In this document: positions 16,436 through 24,316 of the stretch, piece after piece
How positions within the stretch are numbered: position 1 is the first letter of the stretch
Layout of the letters: the number at the start of each line of letters is the position of its first letter
Assembly: GCA_002683195.1 (NCBI GenBank)
Contig: NYSW01000017.1
Location: 1 to 24,465 of the forward strand
Direction of reading: 5' to 3'
Length of the DNA: 24,465 nucleotides
Source: Phycisphaerae bacterium
GTDB taxonomy: Bacteria; Planctomycetota; Phycisphaerae; Phycisphaerales; SM1A02
Notes under the pieces: model-generated
What the model was told of the DNA's origin: nothing
Database searches by the model: none
The model's input: only the letters and a program-made list of their open reading frames with translations
Made by a program: the position numbers and the translations under genes

Positions 16436-16846
16436 TCAATCGAACCGGAAGACGCCCTTCTTCCAGGCGTAGATGTACGCCACGATGCTGGTCCCGATGA
16501 AGAACAGGATCCGTCCAAGGAACAACGCGCTCTCTGCACTGCCGGGCTCGAGCTTGGTGTAGGTCACGGCCCAGGGATACAGGAAGATGATTTCCACATC
16601 GAAGACGAGGAAGGTCATCGCAAGGATGTAGAAGCGGACATTGAATTGCTTCCGGGCGGAACCGATCGGATCCATGCCGGACTCGTAGGCAAGTCCCTTG
16701 ACCGCCCCGTCGGCCCGCGGACCGATCAGTGACGTGGCCACGATGTTCACCACCACGAAACCCGCGGCCATCAGAATCACCACGCCGACCGGCAGGTAGC
16801 TCAGAATCCCGTCGATGCCGAAGATGAGAATGGGAGAAGTAGCCAT
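16436..16846 (-). CDS. nuoA: NADH-quinone oxidoreductase subunit A
   Basis: The 136-residue protein has three membrane helices (about 14-37, 71-92 and 108-128). It carries the NuoA signature AYESGMDPIGSARKQF at 54-68 (Glu55, Ser56, Gly57), then NVRFYILAMTFLVFDVEIIF with Asp83 and Glu85, and finally YPWA. NuoA is part of the membrane arm of complex I near the quinone-binding cavity. The start at 16844-16846 is supported by GGAG 4-5 bases upstream; an extension to 16957 lacks family sequence. nuoA is normally first in a nuoABCD... operon, but here no other nuo gene flanks it. It ends at a strong terminator and has a divergent hydrolase gene upstream, so it is monocistronic. Confidence 0.96.
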   Translation of the reverse strand: MATSPILIFGIDGILSYLPVGVVILMAAGFVVVNIVATSLIGPRADGAVKGLAYESGMDPIGSARKQFNVRFYILAMTFLVFDVEIIFLYPWAVTYTKLEPGSAESALFLGRILFFIGTSIVAYIYAWKKGVFRFD

Positions 16847-16971
16847 GTCGCTCCGAGTCCGGTGGGGTGCAGGGTCGAAGATCGACCCGTGGGTCGGGCA
16901 GGATAGCGGACCGGAGGGTTCCTCTGCCTGATCACAGGTTGGTAACTCTCCCAGCAACGTACGCTACCGGG

Positions 16972-17808
16972 ATGCCTACCAACCCCGATAACGCTTCCTC
17001 CACCCCTGATTCCGGGGTCGATACGGTCTTTCTTCACGGGTGGTGCGGCCATGCCGACGAGGTGGAATCAATCCGGGCCGCCGCTCCGGGACGAGTTCTC
17101 CCGATCTCGTGGATGCCCGCCCCCGGATCTTTCGATCTGGATGAATGGCCGACGCCGGAGGATCGAGCACCGGGAACGGCGGAAGATGTGATGCGATCCT
17201 TCGCCGACGGGATTCTGAAACACGTTCGGCAGACCATTCTCGACGCCGGCTTTGCCGGGGCGACGCTCGTGGGACATTCGCTCGGAGGAGCCATGTCCTG
17301 CATGCTCGCCGCTGATCCCGAACTTGCGATTCGCCGAGTGGCCTTGCTGGACTCCAGTGTGCCGATGATGCCTGACCGACGCGATGAGTACGTTCAGAAA
17401 ATGCTGACCTGGGTGGACCGAGCTGCTTCCAGTGGCCGCCTTCTCGCCCAGGCCGGCTGGATCGCGGAAGCATCCTCCTGGATTCCGGACTTCTTCTCAC
17501 TCGAAGATCAGGGGCCGGTCCGACTGGGTATCGAACGGCGATTCATGTTCGCTCCAGTGGTCGAAGCCGCCATGATGATCGGTGGCGGTGTCCAGTGGCC
17601 GATCACCGAATCCATGACATCCCTCGACTGCGAGATCCATGGATTGGCGGGCGATCCCGCCCGAATGCCGGTGGAGCGACTGCGAGAACTTCGTCCCGAC
17701 GCCAAAATCGAGATCTGCCCTGATACCGGCCATTACCCGCACCTCTTCGCCTCGGACCGAACCCGTGCGTGGCTGGCCGACGGCGCCTTGCGATCCACCG
17801 CGGTTTGA
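16972..17808 (+). CDS. Alpha/beta-fold hydrolase (BioH-like arrangement)
   Basis: The 278-residue protein has VFLHGWCGHADE near 19-30 as oxyanion segment and a nucleophile elbow LVGHSLGGAMS with Ser103. The probable acid is Asp228 in GLAGDPARMPV, and the base is His254 in PDTGHYPHLF. No signal peptide is seen; the N-terminus is Ser/Asp-rich and short. The motif layout resembles BioH and small carboxylesterases, but the substrate is unknown. No biotin gene is nearby, so a BioH role is not supported. It is divergent from nuoA (125 bases apart) and convergent with the lipoprotein at right, 23 bases away. The Shine-Dalgarno is unclear, so the start is moderately sure. Confidence 0.88.
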   Translation: MPTNPDNASSTPDSGVDTVFLHGWCGHADEVESIRAAAPGRVLPISWMPAPGSFDLDEWPTPEDRAPGTAEDVMRSFADGILKHVRQTILDAGFAGATLVGHSLGGAMSCMLAADPELAIRRVALLDSSVPMMPDRRDEYVQKMLTWVDRAASSGRLLAQAGWIAEASSWIPDFFSLEDQGPVRLGIERRFMFAPVVEAAMMIGGGVQWPITESMTSLDCEIHGLAGDPARMPVERLRELRPDAKIEICPDTGHYPHLFASDRTRAWLADGALRSTAV

Positions 17809-17831
17809 AGCCGACCGACGCCCCGCGGCGT

Positions 17832-18962
17832 TCACGTCTGATGGCTCGAGCGGGCTCGAAGGACGAGCACTGATGCGATGGCCAGGATCACGATCACCAT
17901 GGTGATCAGAACCAGTCGTTCCAACCGGAACATCGCCCGGTCGACCACCTGATCCGTGCGGTCTCCAAGGTCTGAAATCCCACCGGAAAGCTCGGTCTGA
18001 ATGACCGCCTGGACATCAGCCATGACCGCCTGGCGTTCCAGCGCCACGGCCTCGGCCAGGAGTTTCACAGTCTCCAGTCGCTGGCGATCAACCTCTTCGA
18101 GGATGGCCTGCTGCATTCGTCCCAATCGTTCATCGACGCCGGAGATCGCCAACGCGGTCTCTTTCATGCCATCGCCGAGCCGGGAGAATCCGACCAGCGC
18201 GTTCACCACCAGCGATTCCCGCATGATCGAACGAATCGCCCGCTCCATCTGATGGCGAACATCCTGCGGAATGGCGGCGAGGGCCGTGTTCAGTCGGTTG
18301 TACATCGAATTCAGAGTGAAATCGACATCGGCCACCGCGATCATCGCACTGGTGATCTGCCGCGTCGCTTCCTCGGCCACCTCGGGTATCGGTGACGGAC
18401 GAACGAGGTCGATCTCCTTGATGGGATTTGCCTCGACCCAGACCTGCGTCATCTCTGGATACACGCCTTCCTCGGCGAGGAATTCATCGACCGACAGCCG
18501 CAGAAGATCGTCAAGATCACCGACCAGAGTCTCGATGGCGGGGAGCGCCGGCCCCAGGGCGACCTTGGCCTTCCGTGTGCGGATGAATCCCTCCACCTGC
18601 TCAAGAAACACCAGGGAATCGAATGCCGCCCCCACGGGCTGGAGACGCCACCCGGAATGCCGGATGCCTTCGAGCAGCCCGTCACCAAACGACTGCACGG
18701 ACCGGATCACTTCACCGTCGGATTGAGACTCGACGATCCGGCGAATACGGGACTGGATCATCGACTCCGCCGAAATCGCGAATTCAGACATCAGCATCTG
18801 AGCGACCTCGGGCGAAAGATCATTCCGAATCGCCTCGAACTTCGCGTAGTCGTCCAGTTGTCCGGTCCGGCCGGAACAGCCGGCCATTCCAGTGAACAGC
18901 CAGCAGCAGATCCCCAAAAGGAACACCGGAAAGTGAAATCTTCGATTTAGCGACGATGTCAT
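17832..18962 (-). CDS. Lipoprotein with C-terminal membrane helix and helical middle, unknown function
   Basis: The 376-residue protein (ATG at 18960-18962, GGAG 7 bases upstream; an earlier TTG is less likely) has a signal with hydrophobic FPVFLLGICCWLFTG and a good lipobox MAGC, Cys29. The middle is nearly all predicted helix, with a likely coiled coil near 255-345 (heptad-like GMKETALAISGVDERLGRM, then EVDRQRLETVKLLAEAVALE). It ends in a membrane helix, LVLITMVIVILAIASVLVL at about 350-368, and a short basic tail RARSSHQT. Lipid anchor plus terminal helix means both ends are membrane-attached, with a periplasmic helical body. I recognise no family. It lies upstream of and divergent from tRNA-Pro. 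Confidence 0.8.
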   Translation of the reverse strand: MTSSLNRRFHFPVFLLGICCWLFTGMAGCSGRTGQLDDYAKFEAIRNDLSPEVAQMLMSEFAISAESMIQSRIRRIVESQSDGEVIRSVQSFGDGLLEGIRHSGWRLQPVGAAFDSLVFLEQVEGFIRTRKAKVALGPALPAIETLVGDLDDLLRLSVDEFLAEEGVYPEMTQVWVEANPIKEIDLVRPSPIPEVAEEATRQITSAMIAVADVDFTLNSMYNRLNTALAAIPQDVRHQMERAIRSIMRESLVVNALVGFSRLGDGMKETALAISGVDERLGRMQQAILEEVDRQRLETVKLLAEAVALERQAVMADVQAVIQTELSGGISDLGDRTDQVVDRAMFRLERLVLITMVIVILAIASVLVLRARSSHQT

Positions 18963-18997
18963 CAGCAAGCTCCGCAGAAGTCCGGACTCTTCCAGCG

Positions 18998-19003
18998 TAC
19001 AAT
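18998..19003 (+). promoter_or_regulatory. Candidate -10 element for tRNA-Pro
   Basis: TACAAT at 18998-19003 is a near-consensus sigma-70 -10 hexamer that ends 18 bases before the mature tRNA 5' end, a suitable position. No good -35 hexamer is seen at 16-18 bases upstream, so the assignment is tentative. Confidence 0.4.
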
Positions 19004-19021
19004 TACTCCCTGATCTACGAA

Positions 19022-19095
19022 CAGGGCGTAGCTCAGCTTGGTAGAGCGGCGGCTTTGGGAGTCGCAGGTCGCAGGTTCGAATCCTGTCGCCCTGA
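19022..19095 (+). tRNA. tRNA-Pro (anticodon TGG)
   Basis: All four arms fold. The acceptor stem CAGGGCG/CGCCCTG has 7 perfect pairs and begins with the C1-G72 pair typical of bacterial tRNA-Pro. The D stem is GCTC/GAGC. The anticodon stem GCGGC/GTCGC (one G-T pair) has loop TTTGGGA, giving anticodon TGG for CCA and other Pro codons by wobble. The T stem is GCAGG/CCTGT with loop TTCGAAT. The variable loop is 5 bases and the discriminator is A. The 3' CCA is not encoded, so it must be added by CCA-adding enzyme. Confidence 0.97.
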
Positions 19096-19097
19096 TT

Positions 19098-19140
19098 CCG
19101 CCTCGCAGGTCCCCGACGGGCCTGCGAGGCGGTCTTGTTT
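19098..19140. terminator. Intrinsic terminator after tRNA-Pro, shared with the symporter gene end
   Basis: CCGCCTCGCAGG (19098-19109) pairs perfectly with CCTGCGAGGCGG (19121-19132). The 11-base loop contains a further CCC/GGG pair. TCTTGTTT (19133-19140) follows on the plus strand, as expected for termination of the tRNA transcript. The minus-strand symporter gene stops at 19140, just beside it, so the hairpin may also end that transcript, though without a T-tract in that direction. Confidence 0.85.
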
Positions 19141-20651
19141 CAGCCCCGATCCAGTTCGGCGTGGTCTCCGCCTCCCAGACTGACCAACACATTGGCCACC
19201 AGCGCCGCAACGAAGGCGACTGGCAGGTTGTAGATGTCGACTCCGGTGATGTTCGGGTCGTAGAAGTGATTCCATCCCAAGGCGAAGATCGCCCCCACCA
19301 TGATCCCGGCGATGGCACCGGCCCGCGTCGCTCTGCGCCAATAGAGCGCCAGCAGGATCTGTGGACCGAACCCCGCCCCCAGGATCGCCCAGCCATAGGT
19401 CAGGACGAACGAGAAGACCTGAAGATCGGGGTCGAGCACCAGGCCGATGGCTCCGATTCCCAACACCAGCACCGTGATTCGATTGACCAGCATGGACGCC
19501 CCACGCCCGAACAAGCGGGCGTAGATGTCATTGGCCGCCGCGCTCGCGGCGACGATGAGCTGGCTGTCCGCGGTGGAACAGATCGCCGCCAGCACCGCCG
19601 CGAGCACCACGCCCGAAAGCATTCCGGGCAGCATGGCGTTCGCCGAGAGGACCAGCGCGCTCTCTCCTGCGTCCGATGCCCCGGCGGCCAGTTCCGCGGC
19701 GAGCGGCGACGTCCACACCGCCTCGGTCGCGGTGTACGCACGAGCAAGCAATCCGAGCGTCACCGCTCCCGTCAGAACCATCGCGCCCCAGACGAAGGCG
19801 ATGACCGCACCCGCCACCGCGTCTCGCTGGCTTCGAAGAGCGAGGAATCTGACCAGAACATGGGGCTGACCCGGATATCCGAAGTTGATCCCGAGGGCGC
19901 CGGAACCCAGAAGGAAACCGACCATCGCCATTCCCGTCTTCTCCGGCCAGAAGACGAGCATCGAACCACCTTCGACCGTCGCCAGGGATTCTTCGATGAA
20001 ACTCCAACCGCCGGCATCGACAAGCATCCAGATCGGGAATGCGACGAGGGCGACCACCATGACGATCGCTTGCAGAAAGTCCGTCCAGCACGCCGCCCGG
20101 AAGCCACCGATCACCGTGTAAAGGAGCACGATCACCGCACCGATTCCCACGCCCTGCAGATAGTGCAGGCCGAATGCCGCCTCGAACGCCTTTCCTGCAG
20201 CGGCGAACTGGGCTGCGACGTACATCCACATGGCCACCAGAATCACCAGCACGGAGAGAATCCGGACGATGGGAAGTCGTCCTCCACGGCCATCGACCGA
20301 TTCTCCGAAACGAAACGACAGGTAGTCGGGAATCGTGATCGCACCGAGGCGTTCACTTTCCGTTCGCAGACGTCCGGCCAACACCGTCCAATTGAAGAGG
20401 TAGCCCAGCAGCACGCCGGGAAGGACCCAATACGCGCTGACGCCGCTGGTGAAGGCCCAACCCACCAGTCCAAGGGTGAGCCAGCCTGATTCGCTCGAGG
20501 CACTGGCCGACAATGCGGCCACCCACGGGCCCAGGGTCCGACCCCCGAGGAAGTAACTCTCGGTGTCCTTTCCCGCGCCCCGCCCGGCGAAGATCCCCAC
20601 CGCGACGATGAACAGGGTGTAGACCGCGAAACTGATGGTGAACACAGTCAT
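19140..20651 (-). CDS. Sodium:solute symporter (SSS family, PutP-like)
   Basis: The 503-residue, about 13-helix inner-membrane transporter aligns along E. coli PutP. YFLGGRTLGPWVAALSA lies at 33-49. SSESGWL at 52-58 occupies the place of PutP ASDMSGW. WTDFLQAIVM lies at 189-198, and FGYPGQPHVLVRFLA at 257-271. ICSTADSQLIVAASA at 357-371 carries the sodium-site Ser359/Thr360. PutP's sodium-linked Asp55 corresponds to Ser53 here, with Glu54 next to it, and PutP Trp244 aligns with a non-aromatic residue. The substrate may therefore not be proline. The start lies 4 bases after the GH95 stop and its GGAG lies within that gene's end, so the two are one operon. Uptake of a product of the fucosidase is a reasonable inference. 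Confidence 0.9.
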   Translation of the reverse strand: MTVFTISFAVYTLFIVAVGIFAGRGAGKDTESYFLGGRTLGPWVAALSASASSESGWLTLGLVGWAFTSGVSAYWVLPGVLLGYLFNWTVLAGRLRTESERLGAITIPDYLSFRFGESVDGRGGRLPIVRILSVLVILVAMWMYVAAQFAAAGKAFEAAFGLHYLQGVGIGAVIVLLYTVIGGFRAACWTDFLQAIVMVVALVAFPIWMLVDAGGWSFIEESLATVEGGSMLVFWPEKTGMAMVGFLLGSGALGINFGYPGQPHVLVRFLALRSQRDAVAGAVIAFVWGAMVLTGAVTLGLLARAYTATEAVWTSPLAAELAAGASDAGESALVLSANAMLPGMLSGVVLAAVLAAICSTADSQLIVAASAAANDIYARLFGRGASMLVNRITVLVLGIGAIGLVLDPDLQVFSFVLTYGWAILGAGFGPQILLALYWRRATRAGAIAGIMVGAIFALGWNHFYDPNITGVDIYNLPVAFVAALVANVLVSLGGGDHAELDRG

Positions 20652-20655
20652 GTTT

Positions 20656-23600
20656 TCAGTTCTCCTCGATGCGCCGGGCTTCCGACGATTCGGAGACCAG
20701 GATCAGTTCCGACCGTTGATTCTCGAACTCCACCACGATCGGGCCCGCCACGCCGTCCCGGCCGGTGAAACCAGACGGCGGGCGCAGTTCGACCCGCGCT
20801 CGTTTCGTACTGAAAAGCGAGACCTCGATCCGGTCCGAATTCCATTTCAACCGCTCGATGCGGATGTCTCCACGAACGCGAAGTCCGGACACCTCGCCCC
20901 GCGGCCACGCGTCCGGCAATGCGGGCAGAATTTCGATCACGAACCGGGGTGGCCGGCCGGGCGAGAATGCGTCGTCTTCGGAGACATGCGACTGCACCAG
21001 CATCTCGGCCAGACCCGCCGCACCGCCGAAATTTCCGTCGATCTGAAATGGCGGATGGTTGTCGAAGAGATTCGGCAGCGTGCTCTTGATCAGCAGAAGA
21101 CGAAGGTTGTTGTAGGCGGCACCGGAATCGTGGAGCCGGGCGAAGAAGTTGACCAACCAGGCTCGACTCCAACCGGTGTGCCCACCACCATTGGCAAGAC
21201 GATGCTCGAGCGTTCGCCGCGCTGCTTCCATCAGTTCGGGAGTTCGCTCGAAGTCGAACTGGGCTCCGGGATGCAGACCGTAGAGATGGGAGATGTGCCG
21301 GTGTCCCGGTTCGGCCTCCCGAAACGGCCGTGACCATTCCATCAGTCGGCCGTCGGCTCCGACCGTCGGCATCGCCAGTCGGTTTCTCGCTGCCCGCGCT
21401 TCCTTCACCACTGGGTCGTTCGTCCTCTCCAGCACGGTGGCGGCATCCATGAGATTCGTGAAGACATCCCAGACGATCTCCTGATCCATCGCATTTCCCA
21501 TGCCGATGTCGGCCCGTTGCCCATCCTCGGTGATGAAGGTGTTCTCGGGTGAACTGCTTGGTCCCGCGACGAGCCGACCGGTCTTCGGATCCTCGCAGAG
21601 GTAGTCGAGATAGAACTCACTGGCCCCTCGCAACAACGGCCAGGCTCGGTCGCGAAGAAATGCTTCGTCGCCGGAATGCAGGTAGTGCTCCCATGGGTGA
21701 CGCGTCATCCAGCCGCCACCGTGTGGCCACATGCCCCAGACCGTTCGTCCGATCGGCACGGTGAACGCCCAGGCGTCGGACGTGTGATGCGCCATCCATC
21801 CACCGGCACCATAGAGCCGTTTCGCGGTCTCTTTTCCCCGCTCGGCCAGTCGGTCGGTGAAATCGAACACCGGTTCGTGGAATTCAGCGAGCCCGAGGAT
21901 TTCCGCCGGCCAGTAGTTCATCTGCAGGTTGATGTTGACGTGGTAGTCGGCGTTCCACGGTGCTTCGAGGTGCTCGTTCCAGAGCCCCTGGAGGTTGGCG
22001 GGCAGGGTGCCGGGTCGACTGCACGAGACCAGCAGGTATCGCGCGAACTGGAAGTACAGGGAAAAGAGCGACGGATCCTCGCGACCGGCACGAAGTTCCT
22101 CGAGTCTCACGTCCGTCGGCTGATTCGATCGAGTGGTCTCACCGAGATCGAGTTCCACCCTTGCCATGACCGGGGTGAAGGAGGCGAGGTGCCGTTCGAG
22201 CAGCTCATCGAAACCACGATCGAGGGCGGATCGGACCACGGACCGGACTTCGGCTTCAGGATCTTCGACTCCGTGACCGGGCATGTCCGTCGCGCCCGCG
22301 ATCGCGACCGTGTAGGAGCGGACCGGCCGGGCGAGGTCGGACTCGGTGATGACCCCGCCGATCTTCGCGCCATCCGGCGTCCTGACCCGGACGGAGCTCC
22401 CCGGCTTGGCTTCGATCGCATCGCCACGAAGCGAAGCAACCGCCGCATACTTGACTCCGGGGTGGTCTCCGTTCACGGCCTGACCGAGCAGGACGATCGT
22501 CTCGTCGACGATGGATCCGCTGTCGTTGGAAGAAACCTTCATCTCACCTCCCGACAACGATGGTCGTCCCGCCGCCATCGAGGCCAGCATTTCATGGGGC
22601 GACTCGATCTCCCAGTGAACGACGATCACGTCGTCAGGTTCGCTCGCGAACATCCGACAACGGAACAGCCGGCCTTTCACACGAAAGGTGGTGTCGGCGA
22701 TCCCGGTTGCGAGGTCGAGGGACCGACGGTAGTCGGTGATGCTTGCCTGGTCCTCGATCCAGCGGGTCCCGACGGTGAACAGCGTCTGATGACTTCGGGT
22801 CAGTCGTTCGCTCATGAACTCGCGTTGCATGATCTCCTGCGCCCCGGTCACGTCGCCGTCGAACCAGAGACGCCGGGCTTCTTCGAGGGATCCTTCGGGC
22901 GGTTCGCGATGTCGATCGATCGGTGATCCGGCCCAGAGCGAATCCACGTTGACCTGGATCGTGCCTGCAGGATCACCGTAGGCCATGCCTCCGAGACGGC
23001 CGTTGCCGATGGGGAGGGCCTCGGTCCAGGTCTCGGCGGGTTGTCGGTACCACAGCACGTTTCCGGCAGGTCCGGCGGCTGAACTGGCCGTGACCCAACC
23101 CGCCAGACGGCCTCCCGCCACCTGCACGCCCGCCTTCCGAGCGGCGAACTGGTTCTCGATCGCAACGTCGATTCGACCCGTGAGCTCCCCGGGGTCGTCA
23201 CCCGGTACGAACCACCAGATGCCCCGAAGATCGAGGCCTCCCGCCGAACCGGTGAGCCGCGGCTCGCCGCCCCAGAGGCCACCATTGCCTCCGGAGTCAT
23301 GGACCCGGACCGCAAGCAATGTGTTTGCACCCGGCGTGACCAGTCGAGCGGGCACGGTGTACTGGCGTTGAACCTGCCAGGCGCTTCGAGCGGCCGGAGG
23401 CATGGTCCCAGTGCCGCCGATCCGCGTTCCATCGATGAAGACCTCGTCGGCGTCGTCGATGAAGCCGAGATCAAGGCTCAAGTCCTCCACCGGCCAGTCC
23501 GTTGGAATCACGATCGGTAACAGGTACCAGGCGAATCCGTCGTACGTGCCGAGGCCCTCGGGATCGACCTCGTTCCACGCGGCAGGCACCGGTATTCCCC

Positions 23601-23697
23601 GCGCGGACGGCGTCGACTGGGCGGAAGTCTGATTCGTGGTCAACCAGATGAAGACGACCACGAATACCGTGACGACGAAGCGGACGGCTTTACTCAT
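20656..23697 (-). CDS. Secreted GH95 family glycosidase, probable alpha-L-fucosidase
   Basis: The 1013-residue protein has a Sec signal (hydrophobic 8-19, cut near SAQ at 25-27). Residues 30-150 form a jelly-roll, carbohydrate-binding-like domain (DDADEVFIDGTRIGGTG, then NTLLAVRVHDSGGNGGLWGG). GH95 proper begins near 214 with LWYRQPAETWTEALPIGNGR and DSLWAGSP. Candidate active-site residues by alignment to Bifidobacterium AfcA are His586, Asn588 and Asn590 in HVNINLQMNYWPAE, Glu740 in MDQEIVWDVF and Asp887 in FQIDGNFGGAAG. His586 favours fucose over L-galactose recognition; that rests on recalled literature. It likely removes alpha-L-fucose from glycans outside the cytoplasm by an inverting mechanism. 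AGGAG precedes the start, and the symporter follows directly. Confidence 0.93.
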   Translation of the reverse strand: MSKAVRFVVTVFVVVFIWLTTNQTSAQSTPSARGIPVPAAWNEVDPEGLGTYDGFAWYLLPIVIPTDWPVEDLSLDLGFIDDADEVFIDGTRIGGTGTMPPAARSAWQVQRQYTVPARLVTPGANTLLAVRVHDSGGNGGLWGGEPRLTGSAGGLDLRGIWWFVPGDDPGELTGRIDVAIENQFAARKAGVQVAGGRLAGWVTASSAAGPAGNVLWYRQPAETWTEALPIGNGRLGGMAYGDPAGTIQVNVDSLWAGSPIDRHREPPEGSLEEARRLWFDGDVTGAQEIMQREFMSERLTRSHQTLFTVGTRWIEDQASITDYRRSLDLATGIADTTFRVKGRLFRCRMFASEPDDVIVVHWEIESPHEMLASMAAGRPSLSGGEMKVSSNDSGSIVDETIVLLGQAVNGDHPGVKYAAVASLRGDAIEAKPGSSVRVRTPDGAKIGGVITESDLARPVRSYTVAIAGATDMPGHGVEDPEAEVRSVVRSALDRGFDELLERHLASFTPVMARVELDLGETTRSNQPTDVRLEELRAGREDPSLFSLYFQFARYLLVSCSRPGTLPANLQGLWNEHLEAPWNADYHVNINLQMNYWPAEILGLAEFHEPVFDFTDRLAERGKETAKRLYGAGGWMAHHTSDAWAFTVPIGRTVWGMWPHGGGWMTRHPWEHYLHSGDEAFLRDRAWPLLRGASEFYLDYLCEDPKTGRLVAGPSSSPENTFITEDGQRADIGMGNAMDQEIVWDVFTNLMDAATVLERTNDPVVKEARAARNRLAMPTVGADGRLMEWSRPFREAEPGHRHISHLYGLHPGAQFDFERTPELMEAARRTLEHRLANGGGHTGWSRAWLVNFFARLHDSGAAYNNLRLLLIKSTLPNLFDNHPPFQIDGNFGGAAGLAEMLVQSHVSEDDAFSPGRPPRFVIEILPALPDAWPRGEVSGLRVRGDIRIERLKWNSDRIEVSLFSTKRARVELRPPSGFTGRDGVAGPIVVEFENQRSELILVSESSEARRIEEN

Positions 23698-23744
23698 GGC
23701 ATCATCTCCTGACGATCGATCGGGTGAGGATCTTCGCGACGTCG

Positions 23745-24260
23745 ATGGTACCGTCTGTGCTCGTGATTCGACCCGCCACCACTTCCGATGCCGCTTCCAT
23801 CGCGGTCATCTATCGCCCCTTCGTCGCCGATGGGGCGATCAGCTTCGAACTCGAACCACCAGACTCCGACGCGATGGCGGCTCGTATCGTGAAGGTCACG
23901 GCGACGCATCCCTGGTTGGTCGCCGAGAATGCCATCGGGGAGGTGATCGGTTACGCCTACGGGACGACCTTTCGAAGTCGCGAGGCCTATCGACTCACGG
24001 CCGAGACCGCGATCTACCTTGCGCCCGCCGCTCGCGGCACCGGGATGGCGGATCGACTGGGGAACACCTTGCACGAAGAACTGCGATCTCGCGGGTTTCA
24101 CACGGCGGTGGCCGTGATCACCCTGCCGAACCCTCCGAGCGTCGCGTACCACGAGCGACTGGGCTACCGAAAGGTCGGCATTCTGCCCGAGGTCGGTCGC
24201 AAGTTCGACACCTGGCACGACATGGGACTGTGGACCCTTCAGCTCACGATCGACGCCTGA
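23745..24260 (+). CDS. GNAT acetyltransferase, phosphinothricin N-acetyltransferase-like
   Basis: From the ATG at 23745 the protein has 171 residues. Starts at GTG 23724 or GTG 23763 are also possible, and none has a clear Shine-Dalgarno. It follows the Bar/Pat/YwnH pattern: IRPATTSDAASIAVIY at the N-terminus, ISFELEPP, then YAYGTTFRSREAYRLTAETA and YLAPAARGTGMADRL, the acetyl-CoA pyrophosphate loop. ITLPNPPSVAYHERLGYRK and LPEVGRKFDTWHDMGLW close it. Such enzymes acetylate the amino group of phosphinothricin, methionine sulfoximine or related amino acids; the natural substrate is often unknown. It is divergent from the GH95 gene and probably cytoplasmic. Confidence 0.9.
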   Translation: MVPSVLVIRPATTSDAASIAVIYRPFVADGAISFELEPPDSDAMAARIVKVTATHPWLVAENAIGEVIGYAYGTTFRSREAYRLTAETAIYLAPAARGTGMADRLGNTLHEELRSRGFHTAVAVITLPNPPSVAYHERLGYRKVGILPEVGRKFDTWHDMGLWTLQLTIDA

Positions 24261-24316
24261 TCCCCGAGGGTCGAGCCGACGGCATCACCGCCTCGAGCCC
24301 GGTACCCTCCAAGGCG

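Noticed and set aside
17812..17832. ACGCC-CCGC-GGCGT hairpin between convergent genes
   Set aside because: The stem is only 5 bp and has no T-tract, so it is too weak to call a terminator.
19022..19095. tRNA-Pro as an integration site
   Set aside because: No integrase gene, duplicated tRNA 3' end or composition shift is visible on either side.
19038..20489. Plus-strand open frame of about 483 codons through the tRNA and symporter
   Set aside because: It starts inside tRNA-Pro, crosses its terminator, and gives an Arg/His/Asp-rich low-complexity product typical of the antisense strand of a membrane protein gene.
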